Source: an uncultured Clostridia bacterium (GTDB taxonomy: Bacteria > Bacillota > Clostridia > TANB77 > CAG-508). Taken from it: a stretch of DNA of 24,101 nt. This document shows, in pieces, positions 8,652 to 15,939 of the stretch. Under the pieces are notes generated by a model, which made no database searches, was not told the DNA's origin, and saw only the letters and a list, made by a program, of their open reading frames with translations. Within the stretch, counting starts at the first letter, position 1. Each line of letters opens with the position of its first letter. Location of the stretch: NCBI GenBank assembly GCA_947630255.1, contig CANRGU010000007.1, positions 1 to 24,101 of the forward strand. Reading direction: 5' to 3'. The position numbers were made by a program, and so were the translations under genes.

Positions 8652-8693
8652 CCGAACAACTGAAAAACTTCGCCCTACGTCGTTAAACTTCAT
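8652..8693 (-). repeat. Leader element upstream of adk (copy of the rplC leader element)
   Basis: On the minus strand this contains GCGAAG-T-TTTTCAG, followed by TTCGGA, and begins ATGAAG. A second copy lies at 19183-19228 upstream of rplC. AACGAC (8684-8679) can pair with GTTGTT (8660-8655), allowing one G-U pair, around a loop holding the shared core. The rest of the secY-adk gap (8739-8854) is AT-rich with no gene. Confidence 0.5.
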
Positions 8694-8738
8694 AAAATTT
8701 TTTTCGATGTACATATGTACTATCTCAAAAAATTTTAT
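8692..8738. repeat. Nested palindrome in the secY-adk gap
   Basis: A 12-bp perfect inverted repeat (ATAAAATTTTTT, 8692-8703, with 8727-8738) encloses a perfect 12-bp palindrome, GTACATATGTAC, at 8709-8720. It could form one long hairpin in the secY-adk transcript or serve as a dyad protein-binding site. No protein is suggested by the sequence. Confidence 0.5.
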
Positions 8739-8854
8739 TTGTTTGCCTAGTATTGCTCGTTTTTGATTTGTTCTAATTTAATTTACTTTATTTTAATTTG
8801 ATTTTTCTAATTATTTATAATTATATTAATATTTTAGCTATATTACACGAAATC

Positions 8855-8919
8855 AGAGGTATGAATTTAAAATATACTTCTAAATTCTAACCTCTAACTT
8901 CTAAACTCTAAATTCTACT
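8855..8919. repeat. Heptad tandem repeat with hairpin downstream of secY
   Basis: Six consecutive 7-bp units of the form YTCTAAM run from 8878 to 8919 and end across the secY stop codon. The segment 8881-8895 pairs with 8855-8869 at 13 of 15 positions, so the tract can fold into a hairpin about 20 bp after the stop. Confidence 0.6.
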
Positions 8920-10285
8920 CCAAGAATCCTTTATAATGTCTCATAACTAATCTAGATTCTAATTGTTGTACTGTTTCTAGAGCAACTCCAACTACGATAA
9001 GTATTGATGTTCCTCCAAATGCTATACCTTCTATTCCTATAAACTTCATAAGCATAGGAAGTATTGCTATAACACTTAAGAAAACTCCTCCAAATAGAGT
9101 TAATTTACTAATTATACTTGATAAATAGTCTGTTGTTGGCTTTCCTGCTCTAATTCCAGGTACGAATCCACCATTTTTCTTTATATTATTAGATACTTCT
9201 GCTGGATTAAATGTTGCATAAGTATAAAAATAAGTAAATCCTAATATTAGTAATAAGTATACAATTGCATTTGCAACAACATAACCCCATTCAACGTTAG
9301 AACTTGATGTTGCTATTGAAAATTTATATATTGTTGCCCAAAATCCAGTTTGATTTGCAATGTTTGCGTTAAACATTTGTATTATCATTGCAGGGAATGT
9401 CATGAATGATGATGCAAATATTATTGGCATAACTCCTGCCATTGCTAGTTTTAAAGGAATATGTGTATTTTGTCCACCATACATTTTTCTTCCTACAACT
9501 TTTTTAGCATATTGTACAGGAACTCTTCTTTCAGCTTCTTGTACAAATACAACTGCTGCAACTAAAATAATTGCTCCTATTATTATTCCTAATGATATTA
9601 ATAATCCAGTTGTTGAAAATTCTCCTCTTATTGCTACACCAGCTTCAGTGTATCCCAATATTGGAAGTATTAAGTTATATATTGTTGTTACAGCTGAAGG
9701 AAGTGAAGAAATTATACCTATAAAGATAATTATAGAAATACCATTTCCAATTCCTTTGTTTGTGATTTGTTCTCCAAGCCACATAAGTAATGCTGTTCCT
9801 GCAACTAGCGATAATACTATTAATGCTCCTGTTGCAAATCCAGGATTTATAAATACACCAAAAGCTGAATATGTACCACTATATGACATATATATACCTA
9901 TTGCTTCTACTAATGCTAAAACCAATGTAAGTATTTTTGTATATCTATTTACTTTTGCCTTTCCTTCTTCTCCACCTTCTTTTATAGCTTTTTCTAAAGA
10001 AGGAATTACCATTCCTAATAATTGTATAACAATTGATGCTGTAATATATGGGCTTATTGACATTGCAAATATAGAAAATCTAGAGAAAGCTCCTCCAGAT
10101 ATTAAATTAATAAATCCAGATAAACTTGCAGTTCCCTGAGATGTTAGATTACTTAAAGCTACTGTATCAACACCAGGTACTGATATATAACATCCAAGTC
10201 TGAATAATACTATTAATAATAATGTATATAATATTCTTTTTCTTACATCTGGAGTTTTAAAAGCATTTTTTATAGTTTGAAACAA
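8915..10285 (-). CDS. secY: Protein translocase subunit SecY
   Basis: Channel subunit of the SecYEG translocon that exports and inserts proteins across the plasma membrane. The 456-residue protein has about ten hydrophobic helices. It shows the N-terminal D-V-R-K-R-I segment, the plug region with I-N-L-I-S-G-G-A-F-S-R-F-S-I-F-A, the cytoplasmic loop with Q-E-A-E-R-R-V-P-V-Q-Y-A-K, and the C-terminal loop G-G-F-V-P-G-I-R-A-G. The start is TTG at 10285 with GAGGTG seven bases upstream, two bases after the rplO stop, so the two are probably translationally coupled. Confidence 0.98.
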   Translation of the reverse strand: MFQTIKNAFKTPDVRKRILYTLLLIVLFRLGCYISVPGVDTVALSNLTSQGTASLSGFINLISGGAFSRFSIFAMSISPYITASIVIQLLGMVIPSLEKAIKEGGEEGKAKVNRYTKILTLVLALVEAIGIYMSYSGTYSAFGVFINPGFATGALIVLSLVAGTALLMWLGEQITNKGIGNGISIIIFIGIISSLPSAVTTIYNLILPILGYTEAGVAIRGEFSTTGLLISLGIIIGAIILVAAVVFVQEAERRVPVQYAKKVVGRKMYGGQNTHIPLKLAMAGVMPIIFASSFMTFPAMIIQMFNANIANQTGFWATIYKFSIATSSSNVEWGYVVANAIVYLLLILGFTYFYTYATFNPAEVSNNIKKNGGFVPGIRAGKPTTDYLSSIISKLTLFGGVFLSVIAILPMLMKFIGIEGIAFGGTSILIVVGVALETVQQLESRLVMRHYKGFLE

Positions 10286-10287
10286 AG

Positions 10288-10722
10288 CTAAATCACCTCG
10301 GCTTTTCCACCAGCTGCTTCGATTTTTTCTTTGGCAGCTTTTGTAAATCTTGTTGCATGTACTGTCAATTTTTTATCTAAATTTCCAGTAGCTATTACAA
10401 CGATACCATTATTTGCTTTGCTTATTATTCCATCTGCAATTAAACTTTCTGCTGTTACGTTTTCTGATTTACTTTTATTAAGCATTGTTAAAGTTACTTC
10501 TGTGTAATTTAAAGCATGAATATTTTTGAATCCTCTTTTTGGAAGTCTTCTATATAATGGTGTTTGACCACCTTCAAATCCACGTCTTACTCCACCGCCA
10601 GATCTTGCTTTTTGTCCTTTATGTCCTCTTCCAGATGTTTTTCCAAGTCCTGAACCGATTCCGCGTCCAACTCTTCTTCTTGTAACTTGTTTCTTACTTG
10701 CTTTTATATTTCCTAATTCCAT
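10288..10722 (-). CDS. rplO: 50S ribosomal protein L15
   Basis: L15 is a late-assembly 50S protein that threads into 23S rRNA with a long glycine-rich basic arm. The 144-residue protein has R-R-V-G-R-G-I-G-S-G-L-G-K-T-S-G-R-G-H-K at about 17-36, and a C-terminal globular domain ending A-G-G-K-A-E-V-I. It follows rpsE directly with only 34 bp between; the usual rpmD (L30) is not there. Confidence 0.97.
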   Translation of the reverse strand: MELGNIKASKKQVTRRRVGRGIGSGLGKTSGRGHKGQKARSGGGVRRGFEGGQTPLYRRLPKRGFKNIHALNYTEVTLTMLNKSKSENVTAESLIADGIISKANNGIVVIATGNLDKKLTVHATRFTKAAKEKIEAAGGKAEVI

Positions 10723-10756
10723 CTATTTCCCTCCTTCAAAATTTGCAAAGAGCAAA

Positions 10757-11245
10757 TTAAATTATTTCGCTTGTTTTCTTTCCTCTTCTTTTAGCTACTT
10801 CTTCTGCTGTAGCCATATTTTCAAGAGCATTCATTGTAGCATATCCTACGTTTCTAGGGTTATTTGTTCCTATTACTTTTGTTTTTATATCTCTGTAACC
10901 TGCAAGTTCAAGAACTGGTCTTACACTACCACCTGCTATTAATCCAGAACCTTCTGCTCCTGGTTTTAATAACACTTTTGCTGCTCCAAAAGTACCTACA
11001 AATTCATGTGGTATTGTAGTTCCAACGATTGGAACTTCTATTAAATTCTTTTTAGCATCTTCAATAGCTTTTTTTATTGCATCTGGAACTTCTGCAGCTT
11101 TTCCATTTCCTATACCAACATGACCATTTTCATCTCCAACAACAACTACTGCGCTAAATCTGAAATTTCTACCACCTTTAACAACTTTTGCAACTCTGTT
11201 AATGGCTACTACTTTTTCTTTTAATTCCATTACTTCGCTATCCAT
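10757..11245 (-). CDS. rpsE: 30S ribosomal protein S5
   Basis: S5 lies at the mRNA entry side of the 30S subunit and affects decoding accuracy. The 162-residue protein has a double-stranded-RNA-like domain (R-V-A-K-V-V-K-G-G-R-N-F-R-F) and the V-G-x-G-x-G-K-A-x-E-V-P segment, then the C-terminal domain with A-G-G-S-V-R-P-V-L-E-L-A-G. The ATG at 11245 is preceded by AAGGAGG. It follows rplR by 9 bp. Confidence 0.97.
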   Translation of the reverse strand: MDSEVMELKEKVVAINRVAKVVKGGRNFRFSAVVVVGDENGHVGIGNGKAAEVPDAIKKAIEDAKKNLIEVPIVGTTIPHEFVGTFGAAKVLLKPGAEGSGLIAGGSVRPVLELAGYRDIKTKVIGTNNPRNVGYATMNALENMATAEEVAKRRGKKTSEII

Positions 11246-11254
11246 ATTTCCTCC

Positions 11255-11614
11255 TTAAAATTCTAATCCTGCTTCCCTTGCAGCTTCTGCAAGTTCTTTT
11301 ATTATTCCATGATAAATGTATCCGCCCCTATCATAAACAACAGTTTTTATATTTTTTTCAATAGCTTTTTTTGCAATTAATGTGCCAACTTCTTTTGCTG
11401 CTTCTTTATTAGATCTTTTTGTTTTAACAGCTTTATCTAGAGTTGAAGCTGAAACAAGTGTAACACCTTTTTCATCATCAATTACTTGAGCATATATATT
11501 ACTGTTGCTTCTATATACGCATAATCTTGGGCATTCTGCTGTACCACTAATCTTTGTACGTACTCTTTTATGCTTTCTTTCTCTTTCTAATTTTCTATTT
11601 GTTTTTGTAATCAT
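11255..11614 (-). CDS. rplR: 50S ribosomal protein L18
   Basis: L18 binds 5S rRNA, with L5, in the central protuberance. The 119-residue protein shows R-K-H-K-R-V-R-x-K-I-S-G-T, R-L-C-V-Y-R-S-N-S-N-I-Y-A-Q-V-I-D, and the C-terminal Y-D-R-G-G-Y-I-Y-H-G segment. Its place between rplF and rpsE is standard. Confidence 0.97.
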   Translation of the reverse strand: MITKTNRKLERERKHKRVRTKISGTAECPRLCVYRSNSNIYAQVIDDEKGVTLVSASTLDKAVKTKRSNKEAAKEVGTLIAKKAIEKNIKTVVYDRGGYIYHGIIKELAEAAREAGLEF

Positions 11615-11637
11615 TTAAGAAAATCTCCTTTCTTTAA

Positions 11638-12174
11638 TTATTTGCCTGTTTTACCTACTTTACGTCTAATATGTTCATCAACATATTTAATACCTTTTCC
11701 TCTATATACTTCAGGTGGTCTTTGTTTTCTTACTTCTGCAGCCATTTGACCAACTAATTCTTTGTCTATTCCTTTTACTATTATTGAGTTTGGATTTGGT
11801 ACTTCATAAGTTATACCAGCTGGTTCCTCCATTTTTACAGGATGTGAATATCCAAGTGTTAAAACTAAAGTTTTACCTTGTTTTGCAGCTCTGTATCCAA
11901 CTCCATTTATTTCTAATTGTTTTGTATATTCTTGAGAAACACCTTGAATCATATTATTTATTAAACTTCTTGTTAGACCATGTAAACTTCTATTTTCTTT
12001 TTCGTTATCTGATCTAGAAACTTTTATAACACCATCTTCAAGCTTTACAGTTATATTGTTGTGTATCTCTCTTTCTAGTGTTCCTTTAGGTCCTTTTACA
12101 GTAATTTTTTGTCCATCTAATGTTACTTCTATGCCCTCTGGTACTGTAATTGGTTTGTTTCCTATTCTTGACAT
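11638..12174 (-). CDS. rplF: 50S ribosomal protein L6
   Basis: L6 binds helix 97 of 23S rRNA near the factor-binding site. It is 178 residues with two duplicated domains: the first begins S-R-I-G-N-K-P-I-x-V-P-E-G, and the second contains the conserved R-x-x-P-P-E-V-Y-R-G-K-G-I-K-Y. The ATG at 12174 has an AAAGGAG site. It follows rpsH by 18 bp. Confidence 0.97.
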   Translation of the reverse strand: MSRIGNKPITVPEGIEVTLDGQKITVKGPKGTLEREIHNNITVKLEDGVIKVSRSDNEKENRSLHGLTRSLINNMIQGVSQEYTKQLEINGVGYRAAKQGKTLVLTLGYSHPVKMEEPAGITYEVPNPNSIIVKGIDKELVGQMAAEVRKQRPPEVYRGKGIKYVDEHIRRKVGKTGK

Positions 12175-12192
12175 TTTATATTCTCCTTTCTT

Positions 12193-12591
12193 CTACCAAA
12201 TATATGCTAATACTTCTCCACCTACACCTGCTGTTCTTGCTTGTCTATCTGTCATAACACCTTTTGATGTTGATATTAATGCTATTCCAAGTCCATTTAA
12301 TACTTTTGGAAGTTCATCCTTTGCAGCATATATTCTTAATCCTGGTTTACTTATTCTTCTTAATCCAGAAATTACTTTCTTTCCTTTTTCTGTATATTTT
12401 AAGCTAATTCTTATAATACCTTGATTATCGTTTTGAATTTCTTCATAAGCTTTTATATATCCTTCATTAAATAATATTTCTGCTATTGATTTTTTCATTT
12501 TTGAAGCAGGTATATCTACTGTTTTGAATTTAGCATTGCTTGCATTTCTTATTCTTGTTAGCATATCTGCTATTGGATCAGTAGTATTCAT
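12193..12591 (-). CDS. rpsH: 30S ribosomal protein S8
   Basis: S8 binds helix 21 of 16S rRNA and, in E. coli, represses the spc operon by binding its mRNA near rplE. The 132-residue protein has the N-terminal D-P-I-A-D-M-L-T-R-I-R-N-A and the C-terminal S-T-S-K-G-V-M-T-D-x-x-A-R. The 132-bp gap to rpsN contains a large inverted repeat of heptad units. Confidence 0.97.
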   Translation of the reverse strand: MNTTDPIADMLTRIRNASNAKFKTVDIPASKMKKSIAEILFNEGYIKAYEEIQNDNQGIIRISLKYTEKGKKVISGLRRISKPGLRIYAAKDELPKVLNGLGIALISTSKGVMTDRQARTAGVGGEVLAYIW

Positions 12592-12620
12592 ATTAATATT
12601 TCCTCCTTTTCTTTACTTAA

Positions 12621-12725
12621 GTGAAGTGAGATGTGAGAAATGAGAAATGTGAAAACTTCTTATTTAAGGTTTAATGTTAATTTTAGGTTTCTCACCTCTA
12701 ACATCTCACCTCTCACCTCTAATTT
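12621..12725. repeat. Inverted heptad-repeat hairpin between rpsN and rpsH
   Basis: The left arm is built of 7-bp units such as GAGATGT, GAGAAAT, GAGAAAT (12621-12655). The right arm has units CTCACCT, CTAACAT, CTCACCT, CTCACCT (12691-12718). Over 22 positions (12626-12647 with 12688-12709) 19 pair, around a 40-nt loop. It starts about 15 bp after the rpsN stop and lies inside the operon, so it is probably not a full terminator. Confidence 0.65.
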
Positions 12726-12909
12726 ACCAACTTGCTTTTTTTACACCAGGTATTTCACCTTTATGTGCTAATTCTCTAAAGCATATACGGCAAATTCCAT
12801 ATTTTCTAATATATCCATGTGGTCTTCCACATAGTTTGCATCTATTATATTCTCTTGTTTTGTATTTCTGCTCTTTTTGTTGTTTTATAATCATTGCTTT
12901 CTTAGCCAT
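12724..12909 (-). CDS. rpsN: 30S ribosomal protein S14, type Z
   Basis: S14 is a 30S head protein near S3 and S10. This is the short zinc-containing form: 61 residues with C24, C27, C40 and C43, and the terminal G-E-I-P-G-V-K-K-A-S-W. It lies between rplE and rpsH as usual. The short zinc-binding type is typical of Gram-positive bacteria. Confidence 0.97.
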   Translation of the reverse strand: MAKKAMIIKQQKEQKYKTREYNRCKLCGRPHGYIRKYGICRICFRELAHKGEIPGVKKASW

Positions 12910-12944
12910 GTATCTTTTCTCCTTTCCAAAATCTACACTTTCTT

Positions 12945-13484
12945 TTATACCCTAAAAGGCATACCTAACAATGTAAGCAATTCTCTTGCTTCTTCGTCTG
13001 TCTTTGCTGTTGTTACAAATATAATATCCATACCTCTTAATTTATCGATTTTATCATACTCAATTTCTGGGAATATTAATTGTTCTTTTATTCCTAAAGA
13101 ATAATTTCCCTTTCCGTCAAATGAGTTTTTTGAAAGACCTCTAAAATCTCTTACTCTAGGTAATGCAACGTTGAATAATTTATATGCAAAATCATACATT
13201 TTGTTTGATCTTAAAGTAACTTTACAACCAACATTTACACCTTCTCTTAATTTGAATGCTGCAATTGATTTTCTTGCTTTTGTTATAATTGGTTTTTGAC
13301 CTGTTATTTGAGTTAAATCTGATATTGCATTGTCTAATGATTTTGGATTATCTTTTACATCTCCTAAACCAATATTTATAACTATTTTTTCTAACTTAGG
13401 AACTTGCATAACTGATTTATATTCAAATTTTTTCATCAATGCAGGTACTACTTCTTTTTCATATTGTTCTCTCAATTTTTCCAT
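12945..13484 (-). CDS. rplE: 50S ribosomal protein L5
   Basis: L5 binds 5S rRNA and helix 84 of 23S rRNA in the central protuberance and contacts the P-site tRNA. The 179-residue length is typical. Conserved parts include V-P-K-L-E-K-I-V-I-N-I-G-L-G, the G-Q-K-P-I-I-T-K-A-R-K-S-I-A-x-F-K-L-R-E-G loop and the C-terminal T-T-A-K-T-D-E-E-A-R-E-L-L. It follows rplX by 25 bp. Confidence 0.97.
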   Translation of the reverse strand: MEKLREQYEKEVVPALMKKFEYKSVMQVPKLEKIVINIGLGDVKDNPKSLDNAISDLTQITGQKPIITKARKSIAAFKLREGVNVGCKVTLRSNKMYDFAYKLFNVALPRVRDFRGLSKNSFDGKGNYSLGIKEQLIFPEIEYDKIDKLRGMDIIFVTTAKTDEEARELLTLLGMPFRV

Positions 13485-13509
13485 TGATAGTTTTCTCCTT
13501 CCTATTTTT

Positions 13510-13818
13510 TTACTTTATTTTACTTCCACATTTTTTACAAACACGGATTTTTTCTTTTCCTTCTTTTATAACACCAACTCTTGTAGCTTTATTACATTTT
13601 GGACAAACAACATTAACTTTGCTACTATGTATGCTACATTCTACAGGTATAATTCCACCCTCTTCGCCTTGTTTTTTTGGTTTTACATGTTTTTTTCTAA
13701 TATTTACACCTTTAACTACAACTCTTTCTAGTTTTGGTATTACTTCAAGCACTTCTCCTGTTTTACCTTTATCATTTCCAGATAAAACTTCTACTGTATC
13801 ACCTTTTTTTATCTTCAT
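13510..13818 (-). CDS. rplX: 50S ribosomal protein L24
   Basis: L24 is an assembly-initiating 50S protein near the exit tunnel. The 102-residue protein has the KOW motif (K-K-G-D-T-V-E-V-L-S-G-x-D-K-G-K-T-G-E-V) at the N-terminus. Its C-terminus has two cysteine pairs (C-P-K-C and C-K-K-C), a zinc-ribbon-like ending seen in many Gram-positive L24 proteins. Confidence 0.96.
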   Translation of the reverse strand: MKIKKGDTVEVLSGNDKGKTGEVLEVIPKLERVVVKGVNIRKKHVKPKKQGEEGGIIPVECSIHSSKVNVVCPKCNKATRVGVIKEGKEKIRVCKKCGSKIK

Positions 13819-13857
13819 TTAGGATTTTCCTCCTTTTCTTAAATTTAATTTGTTTTA

Positions 13858-14226
13858 TTAAAGAACTTCTGGGGCTAATGAAAGAATTTTCATATAATCC
13901 TTATCCCTTAATTCTCTAGCTATTGGCCCAAATATACGAGTACCTTTTGGGTTACCATCGTCACGGATAATAACTGCTGCATTTTCGTCAAATCTTATAT
14001 AAGATCCGTCTGGTCTTCTAATTGGTTTTTTTGTTCTAACTATAACTGCTTTTACAACATCACCTTTTTTTACAACTCCATTTGGTATTGCACTTTTTAC
14101 AGAAGCAATTATTATATCTCCAACTCCAGCAAATTTTCTATGTGATCCACCTAGGCATCTAATACACATTAATTCTTTTGCTCCAGTATTATCAGCCACT
14201 TTTAATCTTGTTTGTTGTTGAATCAT
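13858..14226 (-). CDS. rplN: 50S ribosomal protein L14
   Basis: L14 lies at the subunit interface, makes bridges to 16S rRNA and is a docking site for the silencing factor RsfS. The 122-residue length is exact for the family. It has M-I-Q-Q-Q-T-R-L-K-V-A-D-N-T-G-A, R-C-L-G-G-S, the R-x-D-G-S-Y-I-R-F-D-E-N-A segment, and the ending I-L-S-L-A-P-E-V-L. It follows rpsQ by 65 bp. Confidence 0.97.
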   Translation of the reverse strand: MIQQQTRLKVADNTGAKELMCIRCLGGSHRKFAGVGDIIIASVKSAIPNGVVKKGDVVKAVIVRTKKPIRRPDGSYIRFDENAAVIIRDDGNPKGTRIFGPIARELRDKDYMKILSLAPEVL

Positions 14227-14291
14227 CTGAGTTTTCCTCCTTTAATTTGTATTTTATATTTTTGCAGAATAAATCAAAAACATTTTTTCAT

Positions 14292-14555
14292 TTATTTTAC
14301 TACTGCTTTTTCTATAACTTCAACTAATCTCCATCTTTTATCTTTAGAAAGTGGTCTTGTTTCCATTACTTTTACTTTATCTCCTACTTGGCATTGATTT
14401 TCTTCATCATGTGCTTTTAAATTATATGTTCTTTTAACAATTTTACCATATATAGGATGCTTTACGCTTGTTTCAACTGATACAACTATTGTCTTATCCA
14501 TTTTGTTAGATTTAACTGTACCAATCATAACTTTACGAAGATTTCTTTCTTCCAT
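14292..14555 (-). CDS. rpsQ: 30S ribosomal protein S17
   Basis: S17 is an OB-fold primary 16S rRNA binder. I start it at the ATG at 14555, with AAAGGAGG about nine bases upstream, giving 87 residues. The frame stays open upstream, but that part lacks family similarity. Conserved parts are R-K-V-M-I-G-T-V-x-S-N-K-M-D-K-T-I-V-V and the C-terminal R-P-L-S-K-D-K-R-W-R. The 87-bp gap to rpmC holds small hairpins and a direct repeat. Confidence 0.96.
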   Translation of the reverse strand: MEERNLRKVMIGTVKSNKMDKTIVVSVETSVKHPIYGKIVKRTYNLKAHDEENQCQVGDKVKVMETRPLSKDKRWRLVEVIEKAVVK

Positions 14556-14568
14556 TATTTTATTTCCT

Positions 14569-14643
14569 CCTTTATAATGTTCGAGGTACAAACCTCGCTC
14601 ATTGGTATTCCTCATAGTTCGAGGAATGTCCCTTTATAATGTT
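14569..14643. repeat. Direct repeat flanking two small hairpins, rpmC-rpsQ gap
   Basis: The 13-mer CCTTTATAATGTT occurs at 14569-14581 and again at 14631-14643. Between the copies are two perfect small hairpins: CGAGGT/ACCTCG (6 bp, 4-nt loop) and ATTCCTC/GAGGAAT (7 bp, 7-nt loop). The layout suggests a short insertion or slippage duplication. The left copy overlaps the rpsQ ribosome binding site region. Confidence 0.55.
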
Positions 14644-14846
14644 TATTTTATGGCTTCTTCTATTTCTCTTTGTCTTAAAATTGTATTTATTCTAGCTATA
14701 TCTTTCTTTACTTCTTTTATCTTCATTGGGTTATCCAATCCGTTTGTTGCTAAACTAAATCTCAATTTAAATAATTCTGATTTAAGTTCACTTAATTCCT
14801 TTTTTAAGTCTGGTGAAGACATTTCTTTTATTTTATTTATCTTCAT
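14643..14846 (-). CDS. rpmC: 50S ribosomal protein L29
   Basis: L29 is a small helical-hairpin protein at the exit tunnel rim, beside L23, and is part of the docking site for SRP and trigger factor. I start it at the ATG at 14846, preceded by AAGGTGGTG. This gives 67 residues and overlaps the end of rplP by 14 bp. The family signature is L-x-x-E-L-F-x-L-R-F-S-L-A-T-N and the K-K-D-I-A-R-I-N-T segment. Confidence 0.95.
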   Translation of the reverse strand: MKINKIKEMSSPDLKKELSELKSELFKLRFSLATNGLDNPMKIKEVKKDIARINTILRQREIEEAIK

Positions 14847-15276
14847 CAAGATCACCACCTTGCTTATTTTCTCTGCTTACAAATTTTGTTTTTATAGGTA
14901 ATTTGTGTGATGCAAGTCTTAAAGCTTCTCTTGCTACATCTTCTGTTACACCTGCAAGTTCAAATAATATTCTACCTGGTTTTACAACGGCTACCCAATA
15001 TTCTGTGGCACCTTTACCTTTACCCATACGAGTTTCAGCTGGTTTTTTGCTTATTGGCTTGTTTGGGAATATTTTTATCCAAACTTTACCACCTCTTTTG
15101 ATATAACGTGTCATAGCAATTCTGGCTGCTTCTATTTGATTTGCTGTAATTAATCCTGCATCTAATGCTTGTAATCCGTAATCACCTTCGTTTACAACAT
15201 TTCCTCTTGTTGCTTTTCCTCTATTTCTACCTTTTTGCATTTTTCTATATTTTGTTCTTTTTGGCATTACTGGCAT
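14833..15276 (-). CDS. rplP: 50S ribosomal protein L16
   Basis: L16 shapes the A-site region of the 50S subunit and stabilises aminoacyl-tRNA binding. The 147-residue protein begins M-P-V-M-P-K-R-T-K-Y-R-K and has the conserved R-G-N-V-V-N-x-G-D-Y-G-L-Q-A-L and M-G-K-G-K-G segments. Its ATG overlaps the rpsC stop as TAATG, preceded by AAGGAGGGG, so the two are coupled. The last residues are acidic and overlap rpmC. Confidence 0.97.
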   Translation of the reverse strand: MPVMPKRTKYRKMQKGRNRGKATRGNVVNEGDYGLQALDAGLITANQIEAARIAMTRYIKRGGKVWIKIFPNKPISKKPAETRMGKGKGATEYWVAVVKPGRILFELAGVTEDVAREALRLASHKLPIKTKFVSRENKQGGDLDEDK

Positions 15277-15938
15277 TATTCTTCCCCTCCTTTGTTATTT
15301 ACTTTTTTTGTAGGAAGAACCTCTCCTTTATAAATCCAAACTTTAACACCTATTTTTCCATAGGTTGTATCTGCTTCATAGAATCCATAATCTATATCTG
15401 CTCTTAATGTTTGAAGTGGAATTGTACCTTCTTTATAAAATTCTGTTCTTGCCATATCAGCTCCACCTAATCTTCCAGATACAGCTGTTTTTATTCCTAA
15501 AGCTCCTGCTTTCATAGTTTTTTGCATACATTGTTTCATTGCTCTTCTAAAAGATATTCTTCTTTCTAGTTGATTTGCAATATTTTCTGCAACTAATTGT
15601 GCGTCTGTATCTACATTTTTTACTTCAACTATATTTAAATTTACATCTTTGTTTATCATTTTTACTAATTCGTTTTTTAATGTTTCTGCGTAATTTCCGC
15701 CTTTTCCTATTACTAGACCTGGTTTTGCAGTATATACATTTACTTTAACGAATTTTGGTGTTCTTTCTATTTCTATTTTAGAAATTCCACTTACAAATAA
15801 TTTTTTCTTAACATATTCACGGATTTTATGATCTTCTACTAAATAATCACTAAAATTCTTAGAGTCTGCATACCATTTTGAGTTCCAATCTTTGATAACG
15901 CCTACTCTTAATCCATGTGGATGCATTTTTTGTCCCAT
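15276..15938 (-). CDS. rpsC: 30S ribosomal protein S3
   Basis: S3 forms the mRNA entry channel with S4 and S5 and has mRNA helicase-related basic residues. The 220-residue protein has M-G-Q-K-M-H-P-H-G-L-R-V-G, a KH domain with G-L-V-I-G-K-G-G at about 74-81, and the C-terminal G-R-L-G-G-A-D-M-A-R-T-E segment. It starts one base after the rplV stop and ends overlapping rplP. Confidence 0.97.
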   Translation of the reverse strand: MGQKMHPHGLRVGVIKDWNSKWYADSKNFSDYLVEDHKIREYVKKKLFVSGISKIEIERTPKFVKVNVYTAKPGLVIGKGGNYAETLKNELVKMINKDVNLNIVEVKNVDTDAQLVAENIANQLERRISFRRAMKQCMQKTMKAGALGIKTAVSGRLGGADMARTEFYKEGTIPLQTLRADIDYGFYEADTTYGKIGVKVWIYKGEVLPTKKVNNKGGEE

Positions 15939-15939
15939 C

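Noticed and set aside
9360..10139. Long open frame of 259 codons on the + strand
   Set aside because: It lies wholly opposite secY, has no ribosome binding site or recognisable domain, and its open state follows from the codon use of the SecY frame.
10723..10756. Hidden rpmD gene between rpsE and rplO
   Set aside because: Only 34 bases are available, too few for L30 (about 60 residues).
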